A stretch of DNA of 64,000 nucleotides from the NCBI GenBank assembly GCA_028710605.1, contig JAQTTU010000001.1, positions 1 to 64,000 on the forward strand, in the 5' to 3' direction. This document shows, piece after piece, positions 41,171 through 48,364 of the stretch. This DNA comes from Sideroxydans sp. Its GTDB lineage: Bacteria > Pseudomonadota > Gammaproteobacteria > Burkholderiales > Gallionellaceae. The notes under the pieces are model-generated. The model did not search any database and was not told where the DNA came from. It worked only from the letters and a program-made list of their open reading frames with translations. The translations under genes and the position numbers were made by a program. Numbering within the stretch: the stretch's first letter is position 1; each line of letters begins with the position of its first letter.

Positions 41171-42025
41171 TTAAGCTTGAAGCGCCGCTTTCACCGCCTC
41201 CGCCATCGAGGTCGTCGGCCTGCCGATCAGCTTGCTCAATTGCTGTCCCTCATCAAACAGCGCGCCTTTGGACACCCCTGCGTCGGAATCGGAGAGCAAT
41301 TCGGCAACGAATTCCGGCAACCCGACTTTGACGAGCACGTTTTTGTACTCCGCCTGCAGCAGGTTGACGTAGCCGATGGCTTTGCCGCTCTGGCGCGAAA
41401 TTTCTGCGGCGAATTCGCTCAAGGTGTAAGCGCTGTCTCCGGACAACTCGTACACTTTTCCAGCCTGATTTTCGGCGAGCAACACGGCGGCATCCGCTTC
41501 GGCGAAGTCGGCGCGGGTGGCCGAGGAAATTTTTCCGTCGCCCGCGCAGCCATAGACCGCGCCATGCGCCAGCGCGGCGGGGATGCCCGCCGTGTAGTTT
41601 TCGGTGTACCAGCCGTGGCGCAGCAAGACGAAGGGCACACCGGAGGCGCGTATCGCCGCTTCGGTTTCCTTGTGTTCGGCGGCAAGACCGAGCGGCGAGG
41701 TGTCGGCGCGCAACACGCTGGTGTAGGCCAGCAGCTTCACGCCCGCGCGCTTGGCGGCATCAATGACAGCTTGATGCTGTTTGGCGCGTTGCCCGACTTC
41801 GCTGGATGAGATCAGCAACACCTTGTCCGCCCCTTGCAGTGCGATGTCCCAAGTTGCGGGCTGGTTGTAATCGGCAAAGCGCACTTGCACGCCCAGCGCC
41901 GCGAGGTCTTTGGCCTTCTCCACATTGCGCACGGCGGCGACGATATGGGATGCCGGGACTTTTTTCAGCAGCGAGCTGATGACGAGGCGGCCCAGTTGGC
42001 CGGTTGCTCCGGTGACGACGATCAT
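41171..42025 (-). CDS. qorB: NAD(P)H:quinone oxidoreductase QorB-like
   Basis: 284 residues from ATG 42025 (AAAGGAAAT upstream); the longer frame crosses the divergent promoter. Atypical short-chain dehydrogenase/NmrA-like fold with MIVVTGATGQLGRLVISSLLKK binding NADPH. Close resemblance to E. coli QorB (YtfG): VPASHIVAAVRN, LLISSSEVGQRAKQH, YTSVLRADTSPLGLA, LRHGWYTENY, SATRADFAEADAAVLL, VYELSGDSAYTL. It reduces quinones and limits redox cycling. The divergent neighbour is the matching YtfH-type regulator. Confidence 0.94.
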   Translation of the reverse strand: MIVVTGATGQLGRLVISSLLKKVPASHIVAAVRNVEKAKDLAALGVQVRFADYNQPATWDIALQGADKVLLISSSEVGQRAKQHQAVIDAAKRAGVKLLAYTSVLRADTSPLGLAAEHKETEAAIRASGVPFVLLRHGWYTENYTAGIPAALAHGAVYGCAGDGKISSATRADFAEADAAVLLAENQAGKVYELSGDSAYTLSEFAAEISRQSGKAIGYVNLLQAEYKNVLVKVGLPEFVAELLSDSDAGVSKGALFDEGQQLSKLIGRPTTSMAEAVKAALQA

Positions 42026-42117
42026 GGTATTTCCTTTCTTTTTGGTTGATGGATGGGGTGAACAGAGAATATCCGTTACAATAACTTTCCGTAAGTACGC
42101 ACAAAAAGGTAAGCACC

Positions 42118-42507
42118 ATGACCGGAACGGGCAATACAAAATTGTCAGCCAAAATGCGGCGCGGTGAAGTATTCGCCGCCGAATGTCCCTCGCGCGCAAT
42201 CCTCAACCACGTCACCAGCCGCTGGGGCGTGCTGGTGCTGGTTGCGCTGATGGAAGGCACACACCGCTTCAGCGAATTGCGGCGCAAGATAGGCGGAGTG
42301 AGCGAGAAGATGCTGGCGCAGACGCTGCAACAGTTGGAGCAGGACGGTTTCATTGACCGCGTGTCGCACCCTGTCGTGCCGCCGCACGTGGAATATTCGC
42401 TGACTCCGCTGGGCGAGGAGATCGGCAGCCAGGTGGAATCGTTGACCGACTGGATTGAGACCAACTTGCCGAAGATCATCAAGGCGCAGCAGAAAAGAAT
42501 GGCTTGA
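42118..42507 (+). CDS. HxlR-family redox regulator (YtfH/QorR-like)
   Basis: 129 residues. HxlR winged helix: FAAECPSRAILNHVTSRWGVLVLVALMEGTHRFSELRRKIGGVSEKMLAQTLQQLEQDGFIDR and PPHVEYSLTPLGEEIG. The conserved Cys23 in ECPSR is the redox-sensing cysteine known in QorR and related proteins, where its oxidation releases DNA. It is divergent to qorB across 92 nt. In that gap GTTAC and GTAAG half-sites lie about 11 nt apart (near 42070-42095) and could be the shared operator. Confidence 0.92.
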   Translation: MTGTGNTKLSAKMRRGEVFAAECPSRAILNHVTSRWGVLVLVALMEGTHRFSELRRKIGGVSEKMLAQTLQQLEQDGFIDRVSHPVVPPHVEYSLTPLGEEIGSQVESLTDWIETNLPKIIKAQQKRMA

Positions 42508-42540
42508 ATACGCCGCAAACAAACAATTTCATGCACTGCA

Positions 42541-42568
42541 TTGACACATCCATACCGTTCGGTATGTA
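42541..42568 (+). promoter_or_regulatory. Promoter with TetR-family operator CATACCG-TT-CGGTATG
   Basis: TTGACA (42541-42546) and TATGTA (42563-42568) are 16 nt apart. Between them and over the -10 lies the dyad CATACCG (42551-42557) TT CGGTATG (42560-42566). The same half-sites recur at 43206-43225 before tusA. Binding here would block the polymerase, giving autoregulation of the TetR gene. Confidence 0.85.
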
Positions 42569-43189
42569 ATGCCGCCCATGGTGACCAATCCAACAGACTC
42601 GACGCGCGACAAGCTGCTGCAAGCGGCATTCAATGAAATCCACCTGCACGGGTTTCAGGCGGCGAGCATCGCCAACATTCTGCGCGATACGGGGCTGACC
42701 AAAGGCGCGCTGTACCACCACTTCCCCACCAAGCACGATCTGGGGCTGGCAGTGATCGAGGAAGTGGTGGGCAACCAGCTCGATTTGATGATCTTCCGGC
42801 GGTTGCGCGAAAGCGAGCGGCCCGCGCTGATGTTGCTCCAGCTCATCGAGGAAACGAGGCGGCAGACCTCGCTGGAAGCCATCACGCTGGGTTGCCCGCT
42901 GAACAACCTGATGCAGGAAATGAGCCCGCTGGACAAGAAATTTCAAGGCTGCCTGAACGGCATTCTGTCTATCTGGCAAGTTGCGGTGGAAGATGCGTTG
43001 AGCCGCGAACAGAAGACCGGCGTGGTGCGGCCGGAGGTGGATTGCCACGCCGCCGCCTTGTTCGTCGTATCGGCTTGGGAAGGTTGTATCGGCATCGCCA
43101 AAAGCCAGCAATCGCTGAAGAATTTCAGACTGTGCTTGCAGCAGTTGCACGGTTACGTGCAGAGTTTGCTAGTTGAATCTGCCCGGTAA
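42569..43189 (+). CDS. TetR-family regulator
   Basis: 206 residues. N-terminal HTH: TRDKLLQAAFNEIHLHGFQAASIANILRDTGLTKGALYHHFPTKHDLGLAVIEEV. The ligand domain resembles the AcuR/NemR group, with Cys residues (GCPLNN, GCLNG, DCHAA, GCIGI) that could sense electrophiles. Position of the -10 box means the transcript starts at about 42575, so translation likely begins at ATG 42578 or a later start with almost no leader, rather than ATG 42569. It controls itself and, by the shared operator, tusA and the nitroreductase. Confidence 0.92.
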   Translation: MPPMVTNPTDSTRDKLLQAAFNEIHLHGFQAASIANILRDTGLTKGALYHHFPTKHDLGLAVIEEVVGNQLDLMIFRRLRESERPALMLLQLIEETRRQTSLEAITLGCPLNNLMQEMSPLDKKFQGCLNGILSIWQVAVEDALSREQKTGVVRPEVDCHAAALFVVSAWEGCIGIAKSQQSLKNFRLCLQQLHGYVQSLLVESAR

Positions 43190-43205
43190 TTTTTTTGCTG
43201 CACAC

Positions 43206-43225
43206 CATACCGGATGGTCGGTATG
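43206..43225 (+). promoter_or_regulatory. Second TetR operator, before tusA
   Basis: CATACCG (43206-43212), six nt, CGGTATG (43219-43225): identical half-sites to the operator at 42551-42566 but with a wider centre. It lies 22 nt before the tusA start, overlapping the expected promoter. Confidence 0.8.
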
Positions 43226-43247
43226 GTTAACTTTAAAGGAGACAGAA

Positions 43248-43475
43248 ATGAATTTTGATAAAGAGTTTAACGCGCGCGGTATGTCCTGCCCCTTGCCTAT
43301 CGTGAAGACCAAGAAGGCGTTGGTGGATATGGCTTCCGGCCAGGTGCTCAAGGTCGTTTCGACCGATTGCGGTTCCGTCAAGGATATGGCCGCGTTCGCG
43401 GAGCAGACCGGCAATGCGCTGCTCGCCCAGGAAGAGGCCAACGGCGAGTACACGTTTTACATGAAGAAGAAATAA
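43248..43475 (+). CDS. TusA-family sulfur carrier protein
   Basis: 75 residues from ATG 43248 with AAAGGAGAC upstream; the open frame begins earlier but crosses the operator. The CPxP motif is GMSCPLPIVKTKKAL with the persulfide-carrying Cys14. A second Cys occurs in VSTDCGSVKDM. TusA proteins hand sulfur to tRNA thiolation, cofactor synthesis or sulfur oxidation. Standing behind a TetR operator with a nitroreductase, this one is more likely a stress-linked paralogue than the housekeeping tRNA factor. Confidence 0.92.
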   Translation: MNFDKEFNARGMSCPLPIVKTKKALVDMASGQVLKVVSTDCGSVKDMAAFAEQTGNALLAQEEANGEYTFYMKKK

Positions 43476-43530
43476 TCAAACCACCACCCGGTTAGCCAAG
43501 AAATGCAGCGGGTAGCACCGCACCGTTTTG

Positions 43531-43645
43531 CTCCCTTCTCCCGCAGGCGGGAGAAGGGTTGGGGATGAGGGTCTGTGCGTGACAACAAATCTTTTCGCAA
43601 CTCAACGACCCTCACCCTAACCCTCTCCCGCCTGCGGGAGAGGGA
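43531..43645. repeat. Paired inverted C-rich element
   Basis: TTCTCCCGCAGGCGGGAGAA and CTCTCCCGCCTGCGGGAGAG separated by about 65 nt, between tusA and the nitroreductase gene. Confidence 0.85.
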
Positions 43646-43697
43646 ATGCTGAATTTCGTGACTAATCAAAAAGCAATCACCCAACCAAGGAGAAATC

Positions 43698-44303
43698 ATG
43701 GACGTATCCCAAGCCGTAGAACAACGCCGCGCCGTCAAGGTGTTTGACCCCAGCCACCGCATGAGCGAAGCGGAGATCGAGAAGCTGATGTCGCTGGTCA
43801 AGCTGTCGCCCACCGCTTGGAACATCCAGAACTGGCGTTTCGTGCTGGTGCGCGATCCCGCGCTGCGCCAGCAAATCCGCGCCGCCGCGTGGAATCAGGC
43901 ACAGGTGACCGACGCTTCGCTGCTGGTGGTGCTGACCGCCGACCTCAAGGCGTGGAAAAAAGATCCCGTGCGCTTTTGGAGCAATGCGCCGCAGCCGGTG
44001 CAGGACTACTTGCTGCCCGCCATGACGCAATTCTACGAAGGCCGCGAACAGTTGCAGCGCGACGAAGGCATGCGCTCTTGCGGCATGGCCGCGATGACGC
44101 TGATGCTGGCAGCGCAGGAAATGGGTTACCAGTCCGGGCCGATGGATGGTTTCGATTTCGATGCGGTCGGCAAACTCATCAACTTGCCGGACGACCACGC
44201 CATCGTCATGTTCGTGGTCATCGGCAAAGGCGTGCAAGAACCGCTGCCGCGTTTCCCCAAGCTGGCGATGGATGAAGTGGTGGTAGTGGATCGTTTCGTT
44301 TGA
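43698..44303 (+). CDS. Nitroreductase-family flavoprotein
   Basis: 201 residues, ATG 43698 with AAGGAGAAATC before it. FMN-binding residues in EQRRAVKVFDPSHRM and LSPTAWNIQNWRFVLV, further FMN contacts in MAAMTLMLAAQEMGYQSGPMDGFD and the C-terminal VVIGKG...RF. NfsB-type enzymes reduce nitroaromatics, quinones and similar electrophiles with NAD(P)H. Likely co-regulated with tusA by the TetR protein, although a repeat sits between them. Confidence 0.92.
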   Translation: MDVSQAVEQRRAVKVFDPSHRMSEAEIEKLMSLVKLSPTAWNIQNWRFVLVRDPALRQQIRAAAWNQAQVTDASLLVVLTADLKAWKKDPVRFWSNAPQPVQDYLLPAMTQFYEGREQLQRDEGMRSCGMAAMTLMLAAQEMGYQSGPMDGFDFDAVGKLINLPDDHAIVMFVVIGKGVQEPLPRFPKLAMDEVVVVDRFV

Positions 44304-44318
44304 GCCCTGGTTAAAACC

Positions 44319-44365
44319 AAACCCCTCCCGGCCTCCCCTTATCAGGGGAGGTGCAGCGCCCCTCC
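44319..44365. repeat. CCCCTCCCGGCCTCCCC repeat
   Basis: AAACCCCTCCCGGCCTCCCC followed by TTATCAGGGGAGG. Same family as 53049 and the in-frame copy in mfd at 35064. Confidence 0.75.
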
Positions 44366-44422
44366 ACCAAGCGCTTGCCCGCAAGCCAGTATCCACGCCA
44401 TTCTCCATCAAACGCATGATGC

Positions 44423-44445
44423 AGATCGCCTATTGACGGGCATCT
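44423..44445. repeat. Single REP-like unit
   Basis: GATCGCCTATTGACGGGCAT followed by CTTCACG; this copy shares 22 bases with the segment inside tgpA. Confidence 0.8.
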
Positions 44446-44576
44446 TCACGAGGTGACGTTTCGAAAACCGGACTTTTTCCAGTCTCGCCAAAAATATTTG
44501 ACGAGCCGCGCCAGCGCCGGAACGGTAAAATGGCGGGGTTGGTTTTTTACCTTTCCGTTTATCCAAGGAGTTTCAC

Positions 44577-45818
44577 TTGAGTCTGATTCGCCCCTTCGCC
44601 GGTTTGCGTCCCGCCCCTTCCCGTGCCGCCGAAATCGCCGCCCCGCCTTACGATGTGCTTTCTACCGACGAGGCGCGCGTGCGCGCGGCGGGCAAGCCGT
44701 GGAGTTTTTTGCATATTTCCAAACCGGAAATTGACCTGCCGCCGGGCACCGACCCTTACGCAGCCGAGGTGTATGCCAAGGCGGCGGAGAATCTGCACAA
44801 GATGTTGGCGGCGGGTGTGTTGGCGCGCGATGACGCGCCCTGCTATTACGCTTATCGTCTGATCATGGGCGACCACAGCCAGACCGGGCTGGTGGCAGCG
44901 GCTTCGGTGGCGGACTACAACACCAACCGCATCCGCAAACACGAATTCACCCGCCCCGACAAGGAAGACGACCGCGTGCGCCAGATCGACGCGCTGAACG
45001 CGCAGACCGGGCCGGTGTTGCTGGCTTATCCGGCAGCGCCGCAGGTGGATGAGATTTTGAGCAATGCATCCAGCGGCACGCCCGATGCCGATGTGACGGC
45101 GGAAGACGGCATCCGCCATAGCATCTGGGTGATACGCGATGCGGCCGTGCTGGCGCAATTAACGACTGCCTTCGATGCCATGCACGCGCTGTACATCGCC
45201 GACGGCCACCACCGCTCGGCCGCCGCCTCGCGCGTGGCCGCCGCACGCCAGACCGCCAACCCGGCGCACAGCGGCGACGAGAGCTACAACTATTTCCTGT
45301 CGGTGATTTTCCCCCATCACCAGATGAAGATCATGGATTACAACCGCGTGATGTGCGACCTGAACGGCATGAATGCCGCGCAGTTTTTGATGCGCGTCGG
45401 CGAAAATTTTTCCGTAAAAGCCAGCGCCACACCGGTCAAGCCAGGCCAGCCCGGCGAGTTCGGTTTGTATCTGCCGGGGCAATGGTTTCGCTTGCAGATC
45501 CGCTCCGACCTCATCCCGACACTGGACCCGGTGGCGCGGCTGGATGTGAGCCTGCTGCAAAATCACCTGATCGCGCCCATCCTCGGCATCAACGACCCGC
45601 GCCGCGACAAACGTATTGATTTCGTCGGCGGCATTCGCGGTTTGCCGGAACTGGAAAAACGCGTGAACAGCGGCGAGATGGCGGCGGCGTTTGCCCTATT
45701 CGCCACGCGCATGGAAGATTTGATGGCGGTGGCCGATGCCAACGAAGTGATGCCGCCGAAATCCACCTGGTTTGAACCCAAGCTGGCGGACGGGCTGGTG
45801 TCGCACGTGCTGGATTAA
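44577..45818 (+). CDS. DUF1015 family protein
   Basis: 413 residues from TTG 44577, which has AAGGAG six nt before it. The N-terminus LIRPFAGLRPAPSRAAEIAAPPYDVLS and the segments YIADGHHRSAAASRVAAAR and FVGGIRGLPELEKRV are the DUF1015 signature. The family is cytoplasmic and its activity is unproven; the GHHR motif suggests a ParB-like or kinase-like nucleotide role, and it is often found near serine biosynthesis genes in other bacteria. Flanked by repeats on both sides. Confidence 0.9.
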   Translation: MSLIRPFAGLRPAPSRAAEIAAPPYDVLSTDEARVRAAGKPWSFLHISKPEIDLPPGTDPYAAEVYAKAAENLHKMLAAGVLARDDAPCYYAYRLIMGDHSQTGLVAAASVADYNTNRIRKHEFTRPDKEDDRVRQIDALNAQTGPVLLAYPAAPQVDEILSNASSGTPDADVTAEDGIRHSIWVIRDAAVLAQLTTAFDAMHALYIADGHHRSAAASRVAAARQTANPAHSGDESYNYFLSVIFPHHQMKIMDYNRVMCDLNGMNAAQFLMRVGENFSVKASATPVKPGQPGEFGLYLPGQWFRLQIRSDLIPTLDPVARLDVSLLQNHLIAPILGINDPRRDKRIDFVGGIRGLPELEKRVNSGEMAAAFALFATRMEDLMAVADANEVMPPKSTWFEPKLADGLVSHVLD

Positions 45819-45934
45819 ACCCGGATAGTCCATTAGACCGAGAGATGTTGTAGGAGCGAGCTTGCTCGCGAAGCGCTTTCGCGAGCAAGCTCGCTCCTAC
45901 AGTGGGGAAAGCGGCTAATGAGCAATCCGGGTTA
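45818..45934. repeat. AACCCGGAT inverted element with nested GTAGGAGCGAGC palindrome
   Basis: Outer arms AACCCGGATAGTCCATTAG and CTAATGAGCAATCCGGGTT. Nested at 45850-45900 is a long perfect palindrome, GTAGGAGCGAGCTTGCTCGC and its complement, bounded by GTAG/CTAC. Confidence 0.8.
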
Positions 45935-45963
45935 AACTTATCCCCCGCCCACAATATCGTGTA

Positions 45964-46024
45964 GATGCCCGTCAATAGGGCATCTACACGATTCACTCAA
46001 TGGGGATTGCCTATTGACGGGCGT
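45964..46024. repeat. REP-like pair
   Basis: GATGCCCGTCAATAGGGCAT at the left, TTGCCTATTGACGGGCG at the right, in inverted orientation, downstream of the GH18 gene. Confidence 0.8.
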
Positions 46025-46066
46025 TCCCGAAAAGGCTGGCATCCTGCCTCAAGGATCGGGCCCAGG

Positions 46067-47773
46067 TCATTGGCATAACCCATTAGCGTCAGGGTTGCAC
46101 GCCGGGATGTTCAACACCGTCGTTGCCAACCGGTTGTTCTTCGATCGCGCGTGCACGGTGTACTGCGTCGCCGCAAGCGGGAATGCGTAATTGGTCGCGA
46201 AGACCGGATAGTTGGTGCCGGACTGGATGTAATTCAGCGTCAGCGCTTGCGTGCCCCCATCTGCATCAAAGCTCATCGAACTGACAGTCGCATCCTGCGG
46301 CGTGATCTCTAGCCAGTGCGTTCCCATCCGGTTGAGGGAGATGTTCGTGAACGGGTCCCAGGTCGCACTGGAGATGGTCAATTGCACGCTGGCGATTTTG
46401 CCGGTGTCCTCTTGCGAGGTCGCCGTCAAGGTGCAACTCGTTTCCGAGGCGGGCGCGGTATAAAGCCCGCCGCTGGTGATCGTTCCGCATCCTGCCGGAA
46501 CATTCCAGGTCACTGCCCGGCTGGATGCTCCCGTCACCAGCGCATGGAATTGCAACGTGCCATTCGGTGCGAGCCAGCTATCGCCTTCCAGAATGGAGAT
46601 GCCGACTACCGGCTGTAGCGTCGGGTCGATGAAGCCGCGACGCAGCGCCTCGAACAGGAAGTTGGGCTGCGAATGCGACGGCACATAGCCCTGGTTCATG
46701 GTCCACAGGATGACACCGCCATAGCCGTTATCACGGGCAAATTTTCCCTTGGCGATCAGTGATTCCTCATCCTCGTAGGGCACATACTGGCAGCCATGGC
46801 TTTCGGGTTGCGCGAGGCTGAGATAGGCATTCTGTGCTGTCGCATCCCAGTGGCGTGCCGATTCATCGTAGATGCCGTTCAACCCGTACAACGCGGAAAG
46901 CGGGTAAACATGGTCGCCCCCCTGAATGCTCACGCCGTTGTTGGTATCCTGGCTGGGGCCGGTGATGCCGCCGGTATAGCAAATCGTGTAAAAGCCAACG
47001 CCCATGCCCAGCTTTTCCTTGCTGACACCCGCCGCGACGTACGTCTCGAATGAATTCCTGATACTGACGGGCGTGGTCGGCTTCATGCCATCCAGCGGCG
47101 AGCTGAACCACGAGAACCAGCCGGAACCGGTCCAGGAAGTGGCCGGGTAGTAAGACATCAGGTTGTACTGATCCGCCAGATTGGCAAGGGTGACTGTTTT
47201 CGGATCAACCGTATCCGTGTTGCTGTTCAGCGGACCGCCGGGGATGGTCAGGATGGCATTCGGCGCGGCCGCACGCAGGTCCTGGACAAACAGGATGAAC
47301 AAGTCCAGATCAATATTGTTTTCCCAGTCCAGATCCAGCCCGTCGTAGCCGTAGCTGTTCATGGCATTGACCAGATTGGCGACAAAACTGGCGCGGTGAT
47401 TGGTGACGGCATCCTTGATCTCAACGCCATTGTCGGAACCGCCCAACATCAGGATGGCTTTTTTTCCTGCGGCATGCGCCTTGGCGGAAATATCCTGGGC
47501 GAGCAGCGGGCCGCTGGTCGCATCCCAATCGAAATTGATATTGAGCGTGCCGTCCGCATTAGCCAGCACGCGAGACATGATGATATGGGTCAGCCCGTTC
47601 CAGTCGATCTTGTCCGGCGGCAACATGTCGCGTTCGTAAGCGACGTAATATCCGGCGACCCAATGCGGCGCAGACGTTTGGGGGCGCGCGATTGGGGTGC
47701 TCTTCCCTCCCCCGCAACCGCCAAGACCAATGACACAGAAAAAATACAGTGCGACCGAAATAGAAAAACGCAT
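46067..47773 (-). CDS. GH18-family glycoside hydrolase lipoprotein
   Basis: 568 residues from ATG 47773 with GGGAGAGGG upstream. Lipoprotein signal peptide with LGGC and acylated Cys20. The GH18 barrel spans about 40-390: WVAGYYVAYERDMLPPDKIDW at the first strand, ILMLGGSDNG, the catalytic DGLDLDWEN with the general acid Glu, QYNLMSYY and GYGGVILWTMNQGY. The last 180 residues form Ig-like domains (VTWNVPAGCGTITSGGLYTAP resembles bacterial Big-type repeats). Probably degrades chitin or related amino-sugar polymers at the cell surface. Confidence 0.93.
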   Translation of the reverse strand: MRFSISVALYFFCVIGLGGCGGGKSTPIARPQTSAPHWVAGYYVAYERDMLPPDKIDWNGLTHIIMSRVLANADGTLNINFDWDATSGPLLAQDISAKAHAAGKKAILMLGGSDNGVEIKDAVTNHRASFVANLVNAMNSYGYDGLDLDWENNIDLDLFILFVQDLRAAAPNAILTIPGGPLNSNTDTVDPKTVTLANLADQYNLMSYYPATSWTGSGWFSWFSSPLDGMKPTTPVSIRNSFETYVAAGVSKEKLGMGVGFYTICYTGGITGPSQDTNNGVSIQGGDHVYPLSALYGLNGIYDESARHWDATAQNAYLSLAQPESHGCQYVPYEDEESLIAKGKFARDNGYGGVILWTMNQGYVPSHSQPNFLFEALRRGFIDPTLQPVVGISILEGDSWLAPNGTLQFHALVTGASSRAVTWNVPAGCGTITSGGLYTAPASETSCTLTATSQEDTGKIASVQLTISSATWDPFTNISLNRMGTHWLEITPQDATVSSMSFDADGGTQALTLNYIQSGTNYPVFATNYAFPLAATQYTVHARSKNNRLATTVLNIPACNPDANGLCQ

Positions 47774-48087
47774 GAACCCTCTCCCGAGCATATTCGCTTC
47801 AAAAAATCCCGGCGGTCATGCTGGGGGGCGAAGGTCTTGAAAACAATCCGTCATTTGGACCGGCGACAACTCGTGCGTTATCTGCTAGAAAAAAGCCTCC
47901 ACGCATTCGAATTGTTGAAACCGCCCTCGATGGCTTCGGCGCAAGCTGATTTTCCCGTTTGGGTTCAGGATGAAAAGTGAGGCGCGCATTTATTCCTTCC
48001 CGCACTCCAAGTCAATGGCAACCACAAAAATATTCCGCTTGAATTCCCCTCCGACAACCCTACAATTAGTCACGTTCAAGCACAAAA
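47774..48087. other. Intergenic region upstream of nrdJ, no gene seen
   Basis: Holds the promoter of the GH18 gene and, toward the right, that of nrdJ. A frame at about 47835-47980 (plus) ending VWVQDEK is open but has no start, no ribosome site and no recognisable family. Confidence 0.4.
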
Positions 48088-48103
48088 CCACTATATATAG
48101 TGG
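48088..48103 (+). promoter_or_regulatory. NrdR box
   Basis: CCACTATATATAGTGG is a perfect 16-nt palindrome matching the NrdR box consensus (ACACWATATATWGTGT-like). NrdR represses ribonucleotide reductase genes when dATP is abundant. A poor second box (around 48058-48073) lies at about 30 nt centre to centre, the usual spacing, but is degenerate. Confidence 0.85.
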
Positions 48104-48364
48104 TTTTGTTGTTTAACCAAAACTGTCTTGTGCAATCAAGGGGGTAGCGCCGTGTCCGATAGCGAATCTGTTTTGCCCGCGACATCCGAATCCGCTAACG
48201 AACATTTTTCGCCCGCCGACCGACACCGAATACCGCAGCGCAGCAATCGGGAACTCGTCCCCGGGAGCGCAAATATTTCCAGACCATCCAAGTCGGAAAT
48301 CCAGTTACTGAATGAACTCAACCCAGACTCGACAGATAAATCTGCATTAGAAGGAATCACCGTC

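Noticed and set aside
43248-43475. TusA gene as the housekeeping tRNA thiolation factor
   Set aside because: Family fits, but the TetR operator and nitroreductase neighbour argue for a stress paralogue, so no gene symbol was given.
47835-47980. Short plus-strand frame ending VWVQDEK
   Set aside because: No start codon context, no ribosome site and no recognisable family; could be a gene remnant but cannot be supported.
48104-48364. Possible cobalamin riboswitch before the B12-dependent nrdJ
   Set aside because: I looked for the B12-box core and flanking stems and did not find them; regulation is better explained by the NrdR box.
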